Shown: positions 22,893-36,362 of the stretch, in pieces | Position numbering within the stretch: the first letter of the stretch is position 1 | Layout of the letters: each line of letters opens with the position of its first letter | Position numbers and translations under genes: made by a program | Notes under the pieces: generated by a model | The model's input: the letters and a program-made list of their open reading frames with translations, nothing else | Told to the model about the DNA's origin: nothing | The model's database searches: none | From: Rhinopithecus roxellana | Lineage: Eukaryota > Chordata > Mammalia > Primates > Cercopithecidae | Length of the DNA stretch: 64,000 nt | Assembly (NCBI RefSeq): GCF_007565055.1 | Contig: NC_044559.1 | Location: forward strand, 41,658,546 to 41,722,545 | Reading direction: 5' to 3'

Positions 22893-24614
22893 GAGTTTAT
22901 TTACTTTCATTTTTATCTGCCATTCTAAGCCATGACTATACCTCGGTTTTAAAAGAATAATTCTAATGCTCATGGACATCTGAGTCATCTCTAGTTTGGA
23001 CCTATTATAAAATGTCACCATGAATTCTTTCTGTACTTCTTCCAAATATAACTCTCAGATAAATTTCTTGTGGTAAAATTTTTGGGTCATTTGCTTATCT
23101 TCAGCTTTAATAACTAATGACAAACTGTTTTTACACGCTCACCAGCAAGTTACAAAAGTTCCCATTGCCCCACAGTCTTGCCGGCACTTAACATGGTCAG
23201 AATTTAGTTTTTGCTGGTCTGGAAGATGTATTGGTAGCTCCTGGTAGTTGTGATATGTGTTTTCCTGATGACTACTGAGCTAGATCATTCATTAGTTTAA
23301 TGGATCTTAGCTTTTCTCTTATATAACATACCTGTTCATGTCTTTTGCCCATTTTTTTTTCAATTAGGTTGTCACTTTTTTCTCATTAATTATTAGGGTT
23401 TTAAAAATATTGTGGATATTAGTTCTTTGTTGGTCATACTTGTGGTAAATATCTCCCTTTCCGTGCTTGTCTTTTTCATTTTCATTTTTTTTTTTGCCTT
23501 CCACAAAAAAGGGAGATGTTTGTGTATTTATTATTTGTTTATATTTCTTTCATGTATTTATTAATTCATTTATCTTATAATCCTTTTCTTATTAAAGAAA
23601 GAGTACATACACATTGTAGAAAGTTAAAATATACAGAGAAGCAAACTTTTTTAAAAAGAATTTTACATTCCTACTGCCCTGAAGTCACCAGAATTAGCAT
23701 CTTCTGCAGGATTTCATATTCTGAATTTCATACATGTATGTGTATGTATGTATGGTTGACCCTTGAACAACACAGGTTTGAACTGTGAGGGTGCACTTGT
23801 ATGTGGATTTTGTTTTCAGTGAATATGCTGAAAATTTTGGCGGGATTTGTGAAAATTTGAAAAAAGCTCATAGAGGAACCACAAAGCCTAGAAATATAAA
23901 AAAAAATTAAAAAGCTATGTCATGAATGCATAAAATATATGTAGATACTGCATCTACATATATCATTTACTATCATAAAATATACACAAATCTATTATGA
24001 AAAGTTAAAATTTATTAGACTTTACACATAACAAACATAGGTGGTATGTGGCATCATTTGCAGTCAATAAACTTGAAGCTGAAGTATTAAATCACAACTG
24101 CATAAGATTAACTGTAGAACGCGCTGCGCTACTGTGGTAATTTTGTAGCCACCTCCCATTGCTAGTGTGGTGAGCTCAGGTGTTTCGAACATCTACTTAA
24201 AACACCGTGTGGCGCTGATCACCTTCACGTGGGCAGTTCATGGCTCCACAAAATTGGCGGCGGGCCCCGGTGAAAGTGATTTTTCACCGTTCTCACATAT
24301 TTCCCATTGTGTTTGGAGCAATGTTGTAAATCTTGAATAACACTATGGGACTTACGAATTGTCACTAGTGATGCTGGAAGTGCTCCCGAGAAGCAGAGAA
24401 AAGTCGTGACATTACAAGGAAAAGTTGAATTGTACTGAGTATGTACTATAGATTCAGGTCTGTAACTGTGGTTGCCCACCATTTCAAGATGAATGAATCG
24501 AGCCTAAGGACCATTGTAAAAAAAAAAAAAAAGAAAGAAAGAAAAAAATCATTTGTGAAGCTGTCACTACAGCTGCATCAACAGATGTGAAAACCTTACA
24601 CATTTTCTGAAATA

Positions 24615-25022
24615 TTAGGTTAGTGCAAAAGAAGTTGTGGTTTTTGACATTAAAAGTAATGGCAGACTGGGTGCAGTGGCTGACACGTATAATCCCAGCA
24701 CTTTGGGAGGCCGAGGCAGGCGCATCACCTGAGGTTAGGAGTTTGAGACCAGCCTGGCCAACATAGTGAAACCCCATCTCTACTAAAAATACAAAAATTA
24801 GCCGGGTGCAGTGGTGCGTACCTGTAATCGCAGCTACTCAGGAGGCTGAGGCAGGAGAAACATTTGAACCCATGAGGCAGAGGTTGCAGTGAGCCGAGAT
24901 TGCACCACTGCACTCCAACCTAGGTGGCAGAGTGAGACTCCGTCTCAAAAAAACAAAACAAAACAAAAAATAGTAGAATTAATTTTAAGGGCAAAAACTG
25001 CAATTACTCTTGCACCAACCTG
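24615..25022. mobile_element. MADE1 MITE split by an Alu
   Basis: The left half is ttaggttagtgcaaaagaag ... aaaagtaatggca (24615-24664). The right half is gggcaaaaactgcaattact ... caccaacct (about 24989-25020). The two halves rejoin as one MADE1 when the Alu is ignored. Confidence 0.9.
24665..24961 (+). mobile_element. Alu, sense, inside the MADE1
   Basis: A full-length Alu runs from gactgggtgcagtggctgac to gactccgtctcaaaaaaac with an (AAAAC)n tail. Possible target duplication: attaaaagtaatggca on the left and attaattttaagggca on the right, now diverged. Confidence 0.9.
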
Positions 25023-25764
25023 TACAAAGTGTGGGTTAACTGACCATTTATATACAAGCCTTCTGGTCAACAGTAGGCTAGTAGTAACATTTTGTGGGGA
25101 GTCGAAAGTTATACTCAGATTTTCAACTGCGTGGGGTGTTGGTGCACCATCCCCCACATTATTCAAGGGTCAACTGTATATGTAATCAAAAGTAATTTTT
25201 AGTCACCAACCTCCAAGTTTTCGTTTGAGTAGATTTCCTCCCACCATATAGGTAAACCATCTTCAAATTTTCCCAGTTGGCCAGCAGTCCTTTAGAGCTT
25301 TGGTCAAACAAGTATCCAGTCTAGGACTTATTATGTATTTGGATGAACCAAGTTCTGAATGTTAAAGTCTGTTTTATCAGTCCTTTGCTTTGTGATTAGT
25401 ATTTATTTTTTGTATATTTTTAAATACATGTCTGTCAATCCCAAGACTGACTTATCTTCTAACAGCCCTATATTTTTGCTTTCTCCTTTAGCTTTATAAG
25501 CCAGAATTGATTTCTGGGTATAGTAGCAGTCCAATTTTTTCCCCATATAGATACCAGCACCATTTATTGATGTGCACCGACCAACAACATATCATGACCC
25601 CTGCCGTATTTCATGTTCATGTAAGGATGGGTCTTTTTCTTGGCTTTTAAAATTCTGATTCATGGGTCTATTTACTTATTCCTATACCAATGCTGCAGTG
25701 TCCTAATCATTATGCCTTTGTAATATGTCTTGACATAATACATTTTATAATAAGGTTTAAATAA

Positions 25765-26120
25765 GAGAAATCTCCATGGATAGGTTAGGGAAGGTTGGGC
25801 TGTCTTTGGGTACAAACCTCAGTGGCTTAAAACTCTAAGGGCTTGTTTCTTGCTCATGTTACACATACAGCTGTGGTCACTCAGGGTCCCAGGCAGAGGC
25901 TCTGTTACTATCTCAATATGTTCTTCCACAGGTGAGAAGAGAGCACGGAGAATCACTTATCAACTTGTAATGCTTTCTCCCGGAAGTGACACATGTCAGT
26001 TATATTTACATTTCATTGGCAGAGCTACTCCCATGACCACGCCTGATTTCAAGGTTGCAGGAGAGTGTAATCCTTGTATAACCGGAAGCAGAGGATTGTC
26101 TACTACATCTCTCCCATTGC
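25765..26120. mobile_element. Probable non-autonomous DNA transposon, family undetermined
   Basis: Blocks such as cagtggcttaaaactctaag, ttgctcatgttacacataca, cccggaagtgacacatgtca and catttcattggcagagctac are common in a primate-genome MER-type repeat, and they split the surrounding L1. I could not name the subfamily. Confidence 0.45.
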
Positions 26121-27142
26121 TTTTCTTCAGAAGTGTCTTAGCTATTCTCAGCCTTGAGACCCAGCTTGTCAAGTTCCATGAAAACCTTTATTGAGATTTT
26201 GATTGGGATTTTAGTGAATCTAGGGTGCAGTTTGAGGAGAAATCATGTCTTCCTTTCCAAGCTTATGGTATATTTGTCTATTTATCTAGGTCTTAATGTC
26301 TTTTAGTGGTTTTATCCTTCTCTCTTTAAAGGATTTGCTCATCATTTATTAGACTAATTGTTAGGTTTTTATATTCTTATTGCTATTATAAATTTTATTT
26401 TTTAAATTATGTTTCCTAGCTAATTATTTTCTGGTATCCAGAAATGCCAGTGACTTTGGTATATTAATTTTATTAATGCAGAAATTTTGAAAAACTCTCC
26501 TAGTAATTCTAATTACTTATTCATAAATTATTTTGAGTTTTCTACATAGAAAATCATACCACCTGCAAATAATGACAGTTGCACTTTTTCCTTTCTAATT
26601 CCTAACCCTTTTATTGAGTTCTCTTGTCTTCTCTAGCTAGGGCTTCTTGTGCAATGTTCTAGAAGTGGGGATAGCAAATGTTTGTGTCTTGTTACTGATC
26701 TTAAGGGAATGCTTTAAACGTGTGACCAATAAGTAGGACTTTTTTGCTAGATATTCTTTATGAGGTTCTTTCTATTTCTAGTTTGCTAAGAATGAACTTT
26801 GAATTTTGTGGATCAAAAAAGTGATACTTTCCCTTTGATATGTTAATGTGGTCATTTATAGTAATCAATTTCAAAAATATTAAACCTGCTTTAATTCCTG
26901 GAATTAACCTACCTTGGCTAAGATGTATTCCCCTTTTACTCAATGCTGGATTCGGTTGATAATATTCTGTTTAAGACTTTTGTAAATATGTTTTGAGTAA
27001 TACTGGTTGGTAATTCTCATTTTTTGTACCATACCTGTATGGTTTTGGAATCACTGTTACCAGAATAAGACAGATGTACAAAATAGAAGTATGAGACCTA
27101 TAAAATCCATGAAAATTGTTTAAGACATAAATATACATTTCA

Positions 27143-27453
27143 GGCTAGGCACGGTGACTCACGCCTGTAATCCCAACATTTTGGGAAGCTAAGGCGGACG
27201 GATCACCTGAGGTCAGGAGTTTGAGACCAGCCTGGCCAAATGGAGAAACCCCATTTCTACTAAAAATACAAAAATTAGCCAGGCATGGTGGCGGGTGCCT
27301 ATAATCTCAGCTACTCAGGAGACCTAGTCAGGAGAATCGCTTGAAGCCAGGAGACAGAGGTTGCGGTGTGCCGAGATCACACCACTGCACTCCAGCCTGG
27401 GCAACAAGAGCGAAACCCCAACTCAAAAACAAAACCAACCAACCAAACAAAAA
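27143..27453 (+). mobile_element. Alu, sense
   Basis: It runs from ggctaggcacggtgactcac to an A/C-rich tail. Target duplications of about 20 bp are visible: agacataaatatacatttca before it and agatataaatgtacatttcg after it. Confidence 0.95.
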
Positions 27454-29177
27454 AGATATAAATGTACATTTCGGTGAGTGATAGATCAAACATAAATTGG
27501 AAAATATATAGGACTCAAATATCACAGTTAACAAGCTTCATAAAATATCCCCTCATTTTTAATTCTTTGTAAAGTGTCTATGTGAGTTGATTTATTTTTT
27601 GGAGGGATGTCTGGAAAATGTGCCCATGAAAATTTGGTCCTAGATTTCAAAATATAGAATCAGTTTACCTAGAGCTATAAAACTCTTGAATTTTAAAATA
27701 TTTTTGTCTTGAGATATTTTAGTAATTTTTATTTGTTTTTAGAACTTAGTCATTTCAATTTATTTCATTGGTCTTTTCAAAGAACTGATTTTTTTTTTTT
27801 TTTTTGCTTTGAGCCTCTTTACTATATGTTTGTTTTGCTTTTCATTATTTTCTTATTATCTTTGTTATTTTTCTCTTCCAATTTTGAATGTATTCTATTG
27901 TTGTTTTTGAACTTATTGTTAATTTAAATGCAACTCAACAATGCTAATCTTGTTTTTCTAACATAAACAATTTAGGCTATAAATTTTCCTTTAAATGTTG
28001 CATTAGCTATATTCTATAAGTTTTAATACATATTATTTTCATTAATTTTAATTCTGGATATTCCTAACTTTTCATTGTTTTCTTCTGTGACCCAGAGTTG
28101 TTTAGCAGAGCTTTAAAAAAATCCCAAATGTAAGATATTTTTCTTGTTATATCTTCAAAATAGTTTATAATTCAATTGCATTATGATCAGATAGAGATCT
28201 ATACAAATAACCAGTCCTTAGATCTTTGATTAGCTTTGAGAATTAGCATAAGGTCAGTTTTTATAAATATTCTATATGACTTTAAAAGAACATGAATTTT
28301 TAAATTGTTGGACACGAAGTTGTTATATGTTTATTAGAACAAGATTGTTAATTTGGTGTTCAGATCTTATATGTCCTATCTAATATTTCTGTTTTCTGTT
28401 TATTCTTAATTTGTCAATAGCAAAGATGTGAATTTAAATTTCCCACTATTATGGTAAATGTTGTAGTTCTAGGGTATTTGTAATTTCATCAATTTTTTGA
28501 TTCATATATTTTGGAGTGATGTGTAAACAGTTTAGAATTATAATACTTCCTATTATACCTCCTACTGTGTAAGTCATGATCATCTTTATCTCTAATATTG
28601 CTTCTTACCATAAAGACCCTCAAAATCAAAATTAGTATTGATACAGAATTGTATTCATTAATATTTGCCTCATTTTTTTTCTTTTTTGTGTGTGCCCTAT
28701 ATTTTATGTATGCATTTAAAAATTTTTTAAATAGGGAGCACATTTCAATTCTATTTCTTGTAATTACTCACATATTTAAAGCCTTATTCGTATATTCTTT
28801 ATATACTTCTTTCTCCTTTCTTATACTGTTTTTATGTATGAATTCATTATTTTCCTCTTTTAGTTTGAAAATTCTATCAAACCTCTAGTTTAACACACAT
28901 AGTTAACAAAGTCTCAGGTTAATACCTTTTCTTCCTTCTGAGCAATGTAAGAACATTAAATTCTTTAACTCTGATCAATAATATATTCTAACTTATTTGA
29001 TAATGTTATCTGGTATTTTAATTCTAGCTTGATTCTTTCTCCTTCCTCCCAACAAACCACCAGCCTCTGCATACTTTCACCCACAGATATGCCAGTATCT
29101 TTGCTTAGCATTCCCTTGTGTGTCTCAGCCTTACCACTTTCTGCCTAAAACATATCCGTTACATTTCCTTTGATTTA

Positions 29178-29180
<3 letters not shown>

Positions 29181-29218
<38 letters not shown>

Positions 29219-29234
29219 ACGTGCACGCGCGCGC
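29181..29234. repeat. (GT)n-(GC)n alternating purine-pyrimidine tract
   Basis: A GT run of about 18 units passes into cacgtgcacgcgcgcgc with no break in purine-pyrimidine alternation for 54 bases. This is a strong Z-DNA-forming pattern, inside old L1 sequence. Confidence 0.95.
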
Positions 29235-30409
29235 TACATGCTCTATGTTTTTGAATTTCCTAAATTGTCTTTGACTTCATTCTTGGAAGATGGCCTTATT
29301 CAATATGGAATTCTAGTTTGACAGTTACTCTTTCTTTCTGAACTTTGATAATATTATTTCACTGGCTTCTAGCTTTGATTTTTTGGACCTTTTGAAATCA
29401 TCTGTGAGTCTTAAACTGCTGCTCCTTTGTAGGTATTCTTTTCTTCCTTTCTGCACGTCTTTAACAACTTGCCTCTTTTTGTGTTGTAAAGTTTTATTAT
29501 TGCTGTGTCTAGGTGTGGAGTTCGTTTCATATATCTTGTTTGGGATTCATTGGGCTTTCTAAATCTCAAGTTTGTGTCTTTCAGCATCCTGAGATATCCT
29601 CTGTCATTATTTATTGGAGTATTGCTTCTTCTCCATTTTCTCTATTACTTCCTCCTCTGATTTAGAACTTCACGTAGACATTTGTAAGACCTTCTCAGCA
29701 TATCATCCATGTCACTTAATCTTTCCTTCATTATTTTTCATGCGTCTTTTTAAATTTTTAACTAAATTCCGGTTAAAATTTGAATCTATCTTTCAATTTG
29801 CTAATTCTCTCCTTAGGTTTGTTTTACATGCTATTTAATCCATCTATTGAGTTTTAAAGTTTAATTACTATATTTTTCATTTATAAAAATTCTGTTTTAT
29901 CTTCTTAAAAATCTACTTTATTATTCTTTTATAATGCTTGTTCTCTGACCTTAGTTTTAAGCTTTTCTCAAATTTCTTCAGGCATATTGCAAATAGTTAT
30001 ATTACATTCATGCCTTATAACTGTACTATATAAACTTGTTATGAGTCAGCTTTTCTTATAGCTTCTCATTTATGATGTCCTAAATCTTTGTGTTTCAGTT
30101 TTCTTACTCTGGGCTTTTAATTTTTCCTAGAAGTTTATTTTTGGGAAATACTTCAATGTCTGGGTTGAAGCTGAATTCCTCCAGAGAGATATTTTGCCAA
30201 TTGCCTGACAGCACTAACTACCCCAGGACCACTCAAAATTAACTCTCCACTTAAGGTTTTTTGGAGACCATATGAGAAGGATGAATTGGATAGCAAAACC
30301 TATGAGAGTTGGCTTGTAGTTCTAAAATCTCTCCACACAGTGCAAAGATGGAGACAGGCAAGTGTCCTTGCTGTTTCCTTTTGAAGGGCAGACTTCTTTT
30401 CCTACTTAA

Positions 30410-30452
<43 letters not shown>

Positions 30453-30738
30453 GGAGTTTCACCCTGTCACGTAGGCTGGAGTGCAATGGTGCAGTCTCAG
30501 CCCACTGCAACCTCCACCTCCACCTCCATCTCCTGAGTTCAAGTGATTATCCCACCTCAGCCTCCTGAGTAGCTGGGATTACAGGTGCTCGCCACCACGC
30601 CTGGCTAATTTTCGTATTTTTAGTAGAGATGAGGTAGCATGTTGGCCAGGCTGGTCTTGAACTCCTGACCTCAGGTGATCCACCTGCCTCAGCCTCCCAA
30701 AGTGTTGGGATTACAGGTGTGAGCCACCATGCCTGGCC
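30410..30738 (-). mobile_element. Alu, antisense, with a long T tract
   Basis: A T run of more than 35 bases is followed by gatggagtttcaccctgtca ... gagccaccatgcctggcc. Target duplications are ttttcctacttaa at 30397-30409 and 30739-30751. Confidence 0.95.
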
Positions 30739-30751
30739 TTTTCCTACTTAA

Positions 30752-32838
30752 GCAGGTTGTTTAGTCTTTGGGGTGCAAGATTTACTCAGGGATCTTCTGT
30801 TATGTTTTTCATCATGGGCAGCCCTGAGACTTTGTTTCTTCCTCCTTATGCCCCAGGGAGACATCAGAGTGGAAGCTCAAGGTCTGCAGTTCCCCACAGA
30901 CACACTCGGGGTCAAGTGTGGATCTCTGGCTTTCCTGTGTCCTTGCACCCTAGGTGTTTTCTCTCCATTTTTGGGAACTTTGTTTTTATTAACTTTTCTC
31001 TGTGTCAACATAGTGGCATGTTTAAAAGATTGTTTTAATATTTCATCTAACATTGAATTATTTCAAACAACATATATAATCTGCTACACTGCTAGAAATA
31101 GAAGTCCTAGGTTTGGGAATTATTAGGTATTCTTGTATTTGAAAAGGGGAACTAAACTTTGGCTAAGAAATAGACATGTGTGGGTTTGAGACTAGACTCC
31201 GTATTCAATATTTCCAGATATTTGTTTCCTCAGCTTTACTAATAGTAACACTTTTTATTTGTATGTTGAGTTTCTGTTTACAAAGTCCTTCACAAATATC
31301 AAGTCTTTGGAGAGCTGGCTGAAGCAGATGTTGTTGTGCCTGTTAAGAGAATAGATGAGATTGTTGAGGGGACACCACACTGATTTGGAACCTAAGTCTT
31401 TTAATACCTAGAAGAGTTATTTTTGCTTCAATGCCATATTGGATTAAATTATTTCAGATAAGTCCGCAAGTGGATCTCAATTTGTTGTCTGGGGCAAGTC
31501 AGTGCTTGGACACTATCTTGAGGGAGATCCTGAGCCCAAAGCTGGGTTTTCTTGTTGTTGTTGCTGTTTGTTTGTTGTTTGTTTGATAGAGAGTTCATTG
31601 ACCCAATTAGCAGTGTCTGCAAGAGATGCAAGAGATGAAAAATGCAACTTATTTGCTTTTCCAGATTTAAAATGGCCTTCCTGACTTTAAAAAATTCACA
31701 GTTCTCATATAAACATAAAATATGTCTTTCTAAATTCAGATGGCATAAGTATTGGAAAGATAGACTTTGCTTATGTCAAGTAATGAGGCTACTAGTTCTA
31801 TTTATGGTCAGCTTCCTTTGTGGTGTGTGAGATGAGCATGGAATGGTCTTTGATGACAGGGAATTTGTTGCAAGAAAAACTAGAACATGAGGAAATCTTG
31901 GAAAGCCACACCTCATCACTGATACAATCACTTGGGGTTTCTCAGACTGGGTTGTGCTATAGTCTTCTTGAGTTACAAAAATAAGGACCTGGCTTAGCTC
32001 AGGACAGTAGCTTGACGTCAATCTGCTTCCCTTTTTCCACTCATACAATATTTAATATCTGATTGGGCCATGTGGCCAGCACTCATCACAGACTGTCCCT
32101 ATTAGTCAGCATTTGAGCCAAACATTTCAGGGATAGCACATCCTCTTAATGCAAAGGCTATTTATATTCTCTTCTTGTGCTGGCTGAGACCCTCACTCAA
32201 GGCTGCTAGCGGCAGATAAGAAGGGTTCTTTTTCTCTAGCAAACCCTGAGACAGGTTGTATAACATCTCATAAAAGGGAGGAGGAATTGAGGCTACTCTT
32301 TTAGAAGAGAGCAAGGCAGAAACAGTTATTACAACCTAAGGGCTTCTCCTGTAGTCCATGCACTCCAATTAGAGGATGATCAGATGAGCACACTGGGCAA
32401 ATCAACGACTACTCCTTATTGGTGGTTTCTTAAATGTGCATTACTATTCAAATACCATCATCAAATTTATGCTCTGTTAAGTCCTTTGAAGGTAAACTAA
32501 AAATCATTTTTCATTAAAATATCATCTTTATTTCAATCCTGCTCATGCTCTTATCAGCTCCTCTAATGTTATTATGGAAAAAGTCAATTTCTTTCTTTCG
32601 AAGGCTTATTTTTGTATTTATGTTTCAGATCATTGTGGCATATAATCAAAGGAAAAGTTATCCTGGGGATTTAGACCTTCTGGAGATTAGGATGCTCAGA
32701 TATGCAAAACCACTTCCCATCCTTGTGACTCTCAGTAGTTTTCTGCAGTGCAAGGAGTAACATTTATGAGTTCTCATAAGCATTTTTTCATCAAGGAGTG
32801 TGGGGTGGACAGTGGAGCCAAAGCAGCTTCTGTCATTC
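30752..32838. other. Unique intron sequence with a possible MIR
   Basis: A possible antisense MIR lies around 31235-31420 (diverged). TTG-rich simple sequence lies at 31549-31585. I see no gene. Confidence 0.45.
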
Positions 32839-32855
32839 AAAAATCCTCAATCCCC

Positions 32856-33165
32856 AACCAAGTGCAGTGGCTCACGACTGTAATCCTAACACTTTGGGAG
32901 GCCAAGGTGGGCAGATCACTTGAGGTCAGGAGTTCAAGACCAGCCTGGCCAACATGGTGAAACCCCAGCTCTACCAAAAATACAAAAACTAGCTGGGCAT
33001 AGTGATGGGCACCTGCAATCCCAGCTACCGGGGAGGCTGAGGCAGGAGAATCGCTTGAACCCGGGAGGCAGAGGTTGTAGTGAGCTGAGATCACACCACT
33101 GCACTCCAGCCTGGGGTAAAGAGTGAGACTCCATCCCAAAAATTAAAAAAATAAAAAAATAAAAA
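32856..33165 (+). mobile_element. Alu, sense
   Basis: It runs from aaccaagtgcagtggctcac to gactccatcccaaaa plus an A/T-rich tail. Target duplications are degraded (aaatcctcaat / aaattcttaat). Confidence 0.95.
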
Positions 33166-33914
33166 AAATTCTTAATGCTCCTCTGCTGCTACTTTCCCTC
33201 ATTATAACTGCCCATTACCAGGATCAGTGCCTCCAGCCGGTTGACAAAAGGATAACCATCTTCCTCTAGCTATCATTTTTCCTCCCACCACTGTTCTTCC
33301 TCTGCACTTCTTGTGCATTCAGCCTAAGTTGATTCTTTTTCTTAGAACAAAATCCTCTTTGAAAATGCAACATGAAGTAACAAAAGGAGTTTACAGTCTG
33401 CTTTTTTCTGTTTGCATTTCCTGCCTCTGACATTCGCTTTCAGACTAATTAGGAGTTTTTGAGTTCCTTTTCCTTTTCCCCATTGTTCATTTTCAAACAA
33501 GACTGTACAACCCTTTCCGTCATGAGATGAAAATCTCACATGGCTCAGGTAGCTCAGGTATCACCCTGCCTAGAAACAGGGGATAAGGGACATGACCTTT
33601 CATGTCTTTCTGTCCCCAAGGACCTTGTCCTCTTGCCAGAATACTTAATAGGGTCCAGGTATATTTGTAAAATGAGTACATGGTCTCTACCATTTATATA
33701 TTCATGTGGGCATGACACGTCCGGTGCCTCCTATTGTCAGGCAGTGTGTTCGGTCCTAGAGCTTCAACAGTGACCCTGATGGGCATGTCCCTACTGGGGG
33801 TATGAAAACAAATAGACAGCATTGCTGTAACTGTAATAATGCTAAGAACATCTGTGGTTTTTGCTGTATGTAAAGAGAACTCATAGTTTCTAAAGAGCTG
33901 CATCGAACCCATGT
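33166..33914. other. Unique intron sequence
   Basis: No gene or clear repeat is visible. A weak ancient element (tgtcaggcagtgtgttcggt) lies near 33735. Confidence 0.45.
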
Positions 33915-34060
33915 AAATGATTTGTACTTTCTGAGCCTCCATTTCTCATTGGTACAATGGCCTAATGACTATGTCATTGTGTTGTTCTGGGGATGAAATG
34001 AGGCAACGTAATGAGAAGCTTCCAGCACAGTGCCTGGCCCATGGGAGACACTCAACCTCT
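33915..34060 (+). mobile_element. MIR SINE, sense, 3' part
   Basis: The order tttctgagcctccatttctc, gggatgaaatgaggcaacgt and agcacagtgcctggcccatg matches the 3' half of MIR. Confidence 0.6.
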
Positions 34061-36362
34061 GATCACCTGGCTATCCTTCTGATGGAATGCTCCTCTGCCT
34101 GCTGTGCTTGGCATAGTTTTCTCCTGCTGATAAGGTTGGGCAGGCACTGACCAGGCAGGCTTGTTTCCCACATCCTTTGTTTCAAACGGTCTTGTGAAGA
34201 TGAACTTACATCCTCTGCAAAATACCCTTCCATGCTAAGGTTTATTAAGCTACCCAACATTGCCCTTCTCCCTCTTAGAGAAGATTATACCAACTCTCTG
34301 AACATCCCAAAATGGACAGTTTGTATAGATTGACTCATCAGAGCACAATTGTGTCTTCAGTGCCAGAAATTATCAGCTTGTGTGGAGAAATGTATTATAA
34401 TTAGCAAAAGTAAAAAATACAACATAAAAAGCAGGATCTGTCTTCCTGATTCTTATCTCATTTGTCTTTTTAAAGAGTTTTCTTTTTTTGGTGCCAGTTC
34501 TGTGTTTCTTGCAATCAGGAGGGTCCAAAGATTTTCCACTTGGTTTAAGAGTTAACTGGGCATGAAGGGAAAACTACAACATTGCACCTAAGTTAGCGCA
34601 ATGACTAGACCTTTCTTTGCAAAGGGAGAGTTTTGAACTCATCTGGGTTGCTAGAGAGAAGAATCAGTGATTCCTCTTCAGTGTCACCAGGCAGGCAGAT
34701 AGCCCTGTTCATGGGATGGACCTGGTGTTACCGCCTGTGTCAGCTCCTTTTATTGTAATGCTTTGCCTATCTACCCTCATTCACAATAGCCGGTGAGCAT
34801 CACAAGTGTCAGAAACAGGGTGAAAAGCCATTATCTTTCATCTTCTTCCTAGTTTAGACTATCTTTCCTACTCACAGACAGATCAACACGTAAATATTAA
34901 CAACCAAGAAAACCTGCTACACATAAAGAAAACCTGCTACAAGGCTTTGTGAGGGGCATATGCTCTTCCCACAGGTCACTATGCCTACTTCCTTCCCATC
35001 AGTAGTAAAGGTGTGTGTGTGTGGTGGGGGCAGCGGGGAGGTCTGTGTGTCTCCAACTCTGGAGAGCAAATGAACAAGTTTGCCTAGGACAAGTAGACTC
35101 TGAATATCCTCTCATCCCACTGGCTTGGGAGTTTTCTACTCATTTCTGTTGTTGGTAATGTTAGCAGAATGTGAGTACATTTGTCATGTCTTATAATCCC
35201 CATGTTTAAAAATGTTTAATGCCCTAAGTCTTTGAATGCTCATGTCTCAGTTTTAGTTCTTAATCAAACAGAAAGCTAGGATTGTGCATAAAGGGAAGAT
35301 GGGGGTGGGGTGGGGGGCAGATACTCACTTGGAATGCAGGTCATTTAACTTGTTCCATGCTAGAATAAAAGGTTATACAGCACCCTCCCCCTCCTCACAG
35401 TGTATCAAATGCTTGTTTTCTTTGAGAAGAGAGTAGGATGTCCTATGACTACAGTCAGAAAACATGTCTTTGACAGCCTTCCTGGGTTTTTTTTTTTGTT
35501 TTTCTTCCTCCCAGTTGAACTTCAATCTGAGCCTTGATGCTTTAGAGTCCTAGGATTTCAGAGTTCAGTAGGCGATGGCTCATGGGAGAGATTGCGTCTT
35601 GGTCCCCAACCCCTTAGCTGCCAGGAAGAGATGGCAGAAAAATTATGAAACCATACTAAGTCAGTATAGGTCGGTAGAGTCTCATTCTTCCTCAAGTAGT
35701 TACTGGAAAAACAGGAGTGCAGGGAACCAAGGCTTCCCATAGCTCAGACTTGCCCTTAGACCAGAGGGAATGGTCTCAGAAGTCCTTTGTCAAAGGATAT
35801 TATGTTAGTTCAATAACTGTATAAATATCAGTAAGAAAGTGACAAGGATAAGGTTTAGCCTCATCGTGTAACTTAGGAAAGTAAGGGCACACAGTGATGT
35901 TTAAAAAAATATTCAAAGACCCAGTAGCATGTGTCTGGCTGCTGCTGGGTGTTCACAGGATCTAGGCTCTTACATATAGCCTATAAAGATGGCTTGGAAT
36001 AATTCCTCCTCTTTTTCAAAGAGGCAGAGGCTCCAACATTTTGGAGAGGTCGCAGTGGTGGTCCTGACTCCCACAGTATGGGAGAAAATACATTTTACCT
36101 GCCCTCCAAAGAATGAGTTAGAGCCTGTGGTGCCAATGCTGGCCAAATTTGAGTTCCTGAGACAGAGAGATCAGGAGGAGCCTGAGAATCTCACCTCAAA
36201 CCATTTGCCTGAGGTCTTGACAGTGGAGGGTTTGCACAGCCCTTTCCCTTCTCCATGCCCTGGATGTGCCCGGAGGTGCTGCAGGCAGTATTGGTTGCTT
36301 GAGCTGATGACTCATATGTCTTAAAGTCTCCAAGTCATTTTTTATGGGGACACAGAAATTCC
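34061..36362. other. Unique intron sequence
   Basis: No gene is recognised. There is a small duplication of aaagaaaacctgctaca at about 34902-34941, and a G-rich patch (gggggtggggtggggggcag) near 35300. Confidence 0.5.

Larger units (their letters stand above)
22075..23490 (-). mobile_element. L1 3' part, antisense (old L1M), interrupted by an Alu
   Basis: Antisense L1 features flank the Alu: cacataaagggagtcacaca before it, and ctcaccagcaagttacaaaa, catgtcttttgcccattttt and ttctttgttggtcatacttg after it. It is interrupted at 22302-22892 by an Alu that is itself interrupted. Confidence 0.75.
23753..25176. mobile_element. Tigger-family DNA transposon with both termini
   Basis: The left end is tggttgacccttgaacaaca and the right end is ttattcaagggtcaactg. 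They form inverted repeats and are each flanked by TA, the target of pogo/Tc1-type elements. The body (catgaatgcataaaatatat, gtagccacctcccattgcta) resembles non-autonomous Tigger2/MER6-type sequence. No transposase frame survives. A MADE1 with a nested Alu sits inside. Confidence 0.85.
25380..30165 (-). mobile_element. Long old L1M/HAL1-like sequence, antisense, interrupted
   Basis: AT-rich sequence matches antisense ORF2 and upstream parts of old L1s: ataccagcaccatttattga, ttcaattgcattatgatcag, tttgataatgttatctggta and, upstream, gatatagaattct-type blocks. It is interrupted by a DNA-transposon-like element (about 25765-26120) and an Alu (27143-27453). It could be more than one insertion. No intact frame exists. 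Confidence 0.7.

Noticed and set aside
35294..35316. Possible G-quadruplex (gggggtggggtggggggcag)
   Set aside because: Only three separate G runs are present, so a standard four-run quadruplex needs a split run with no loop.
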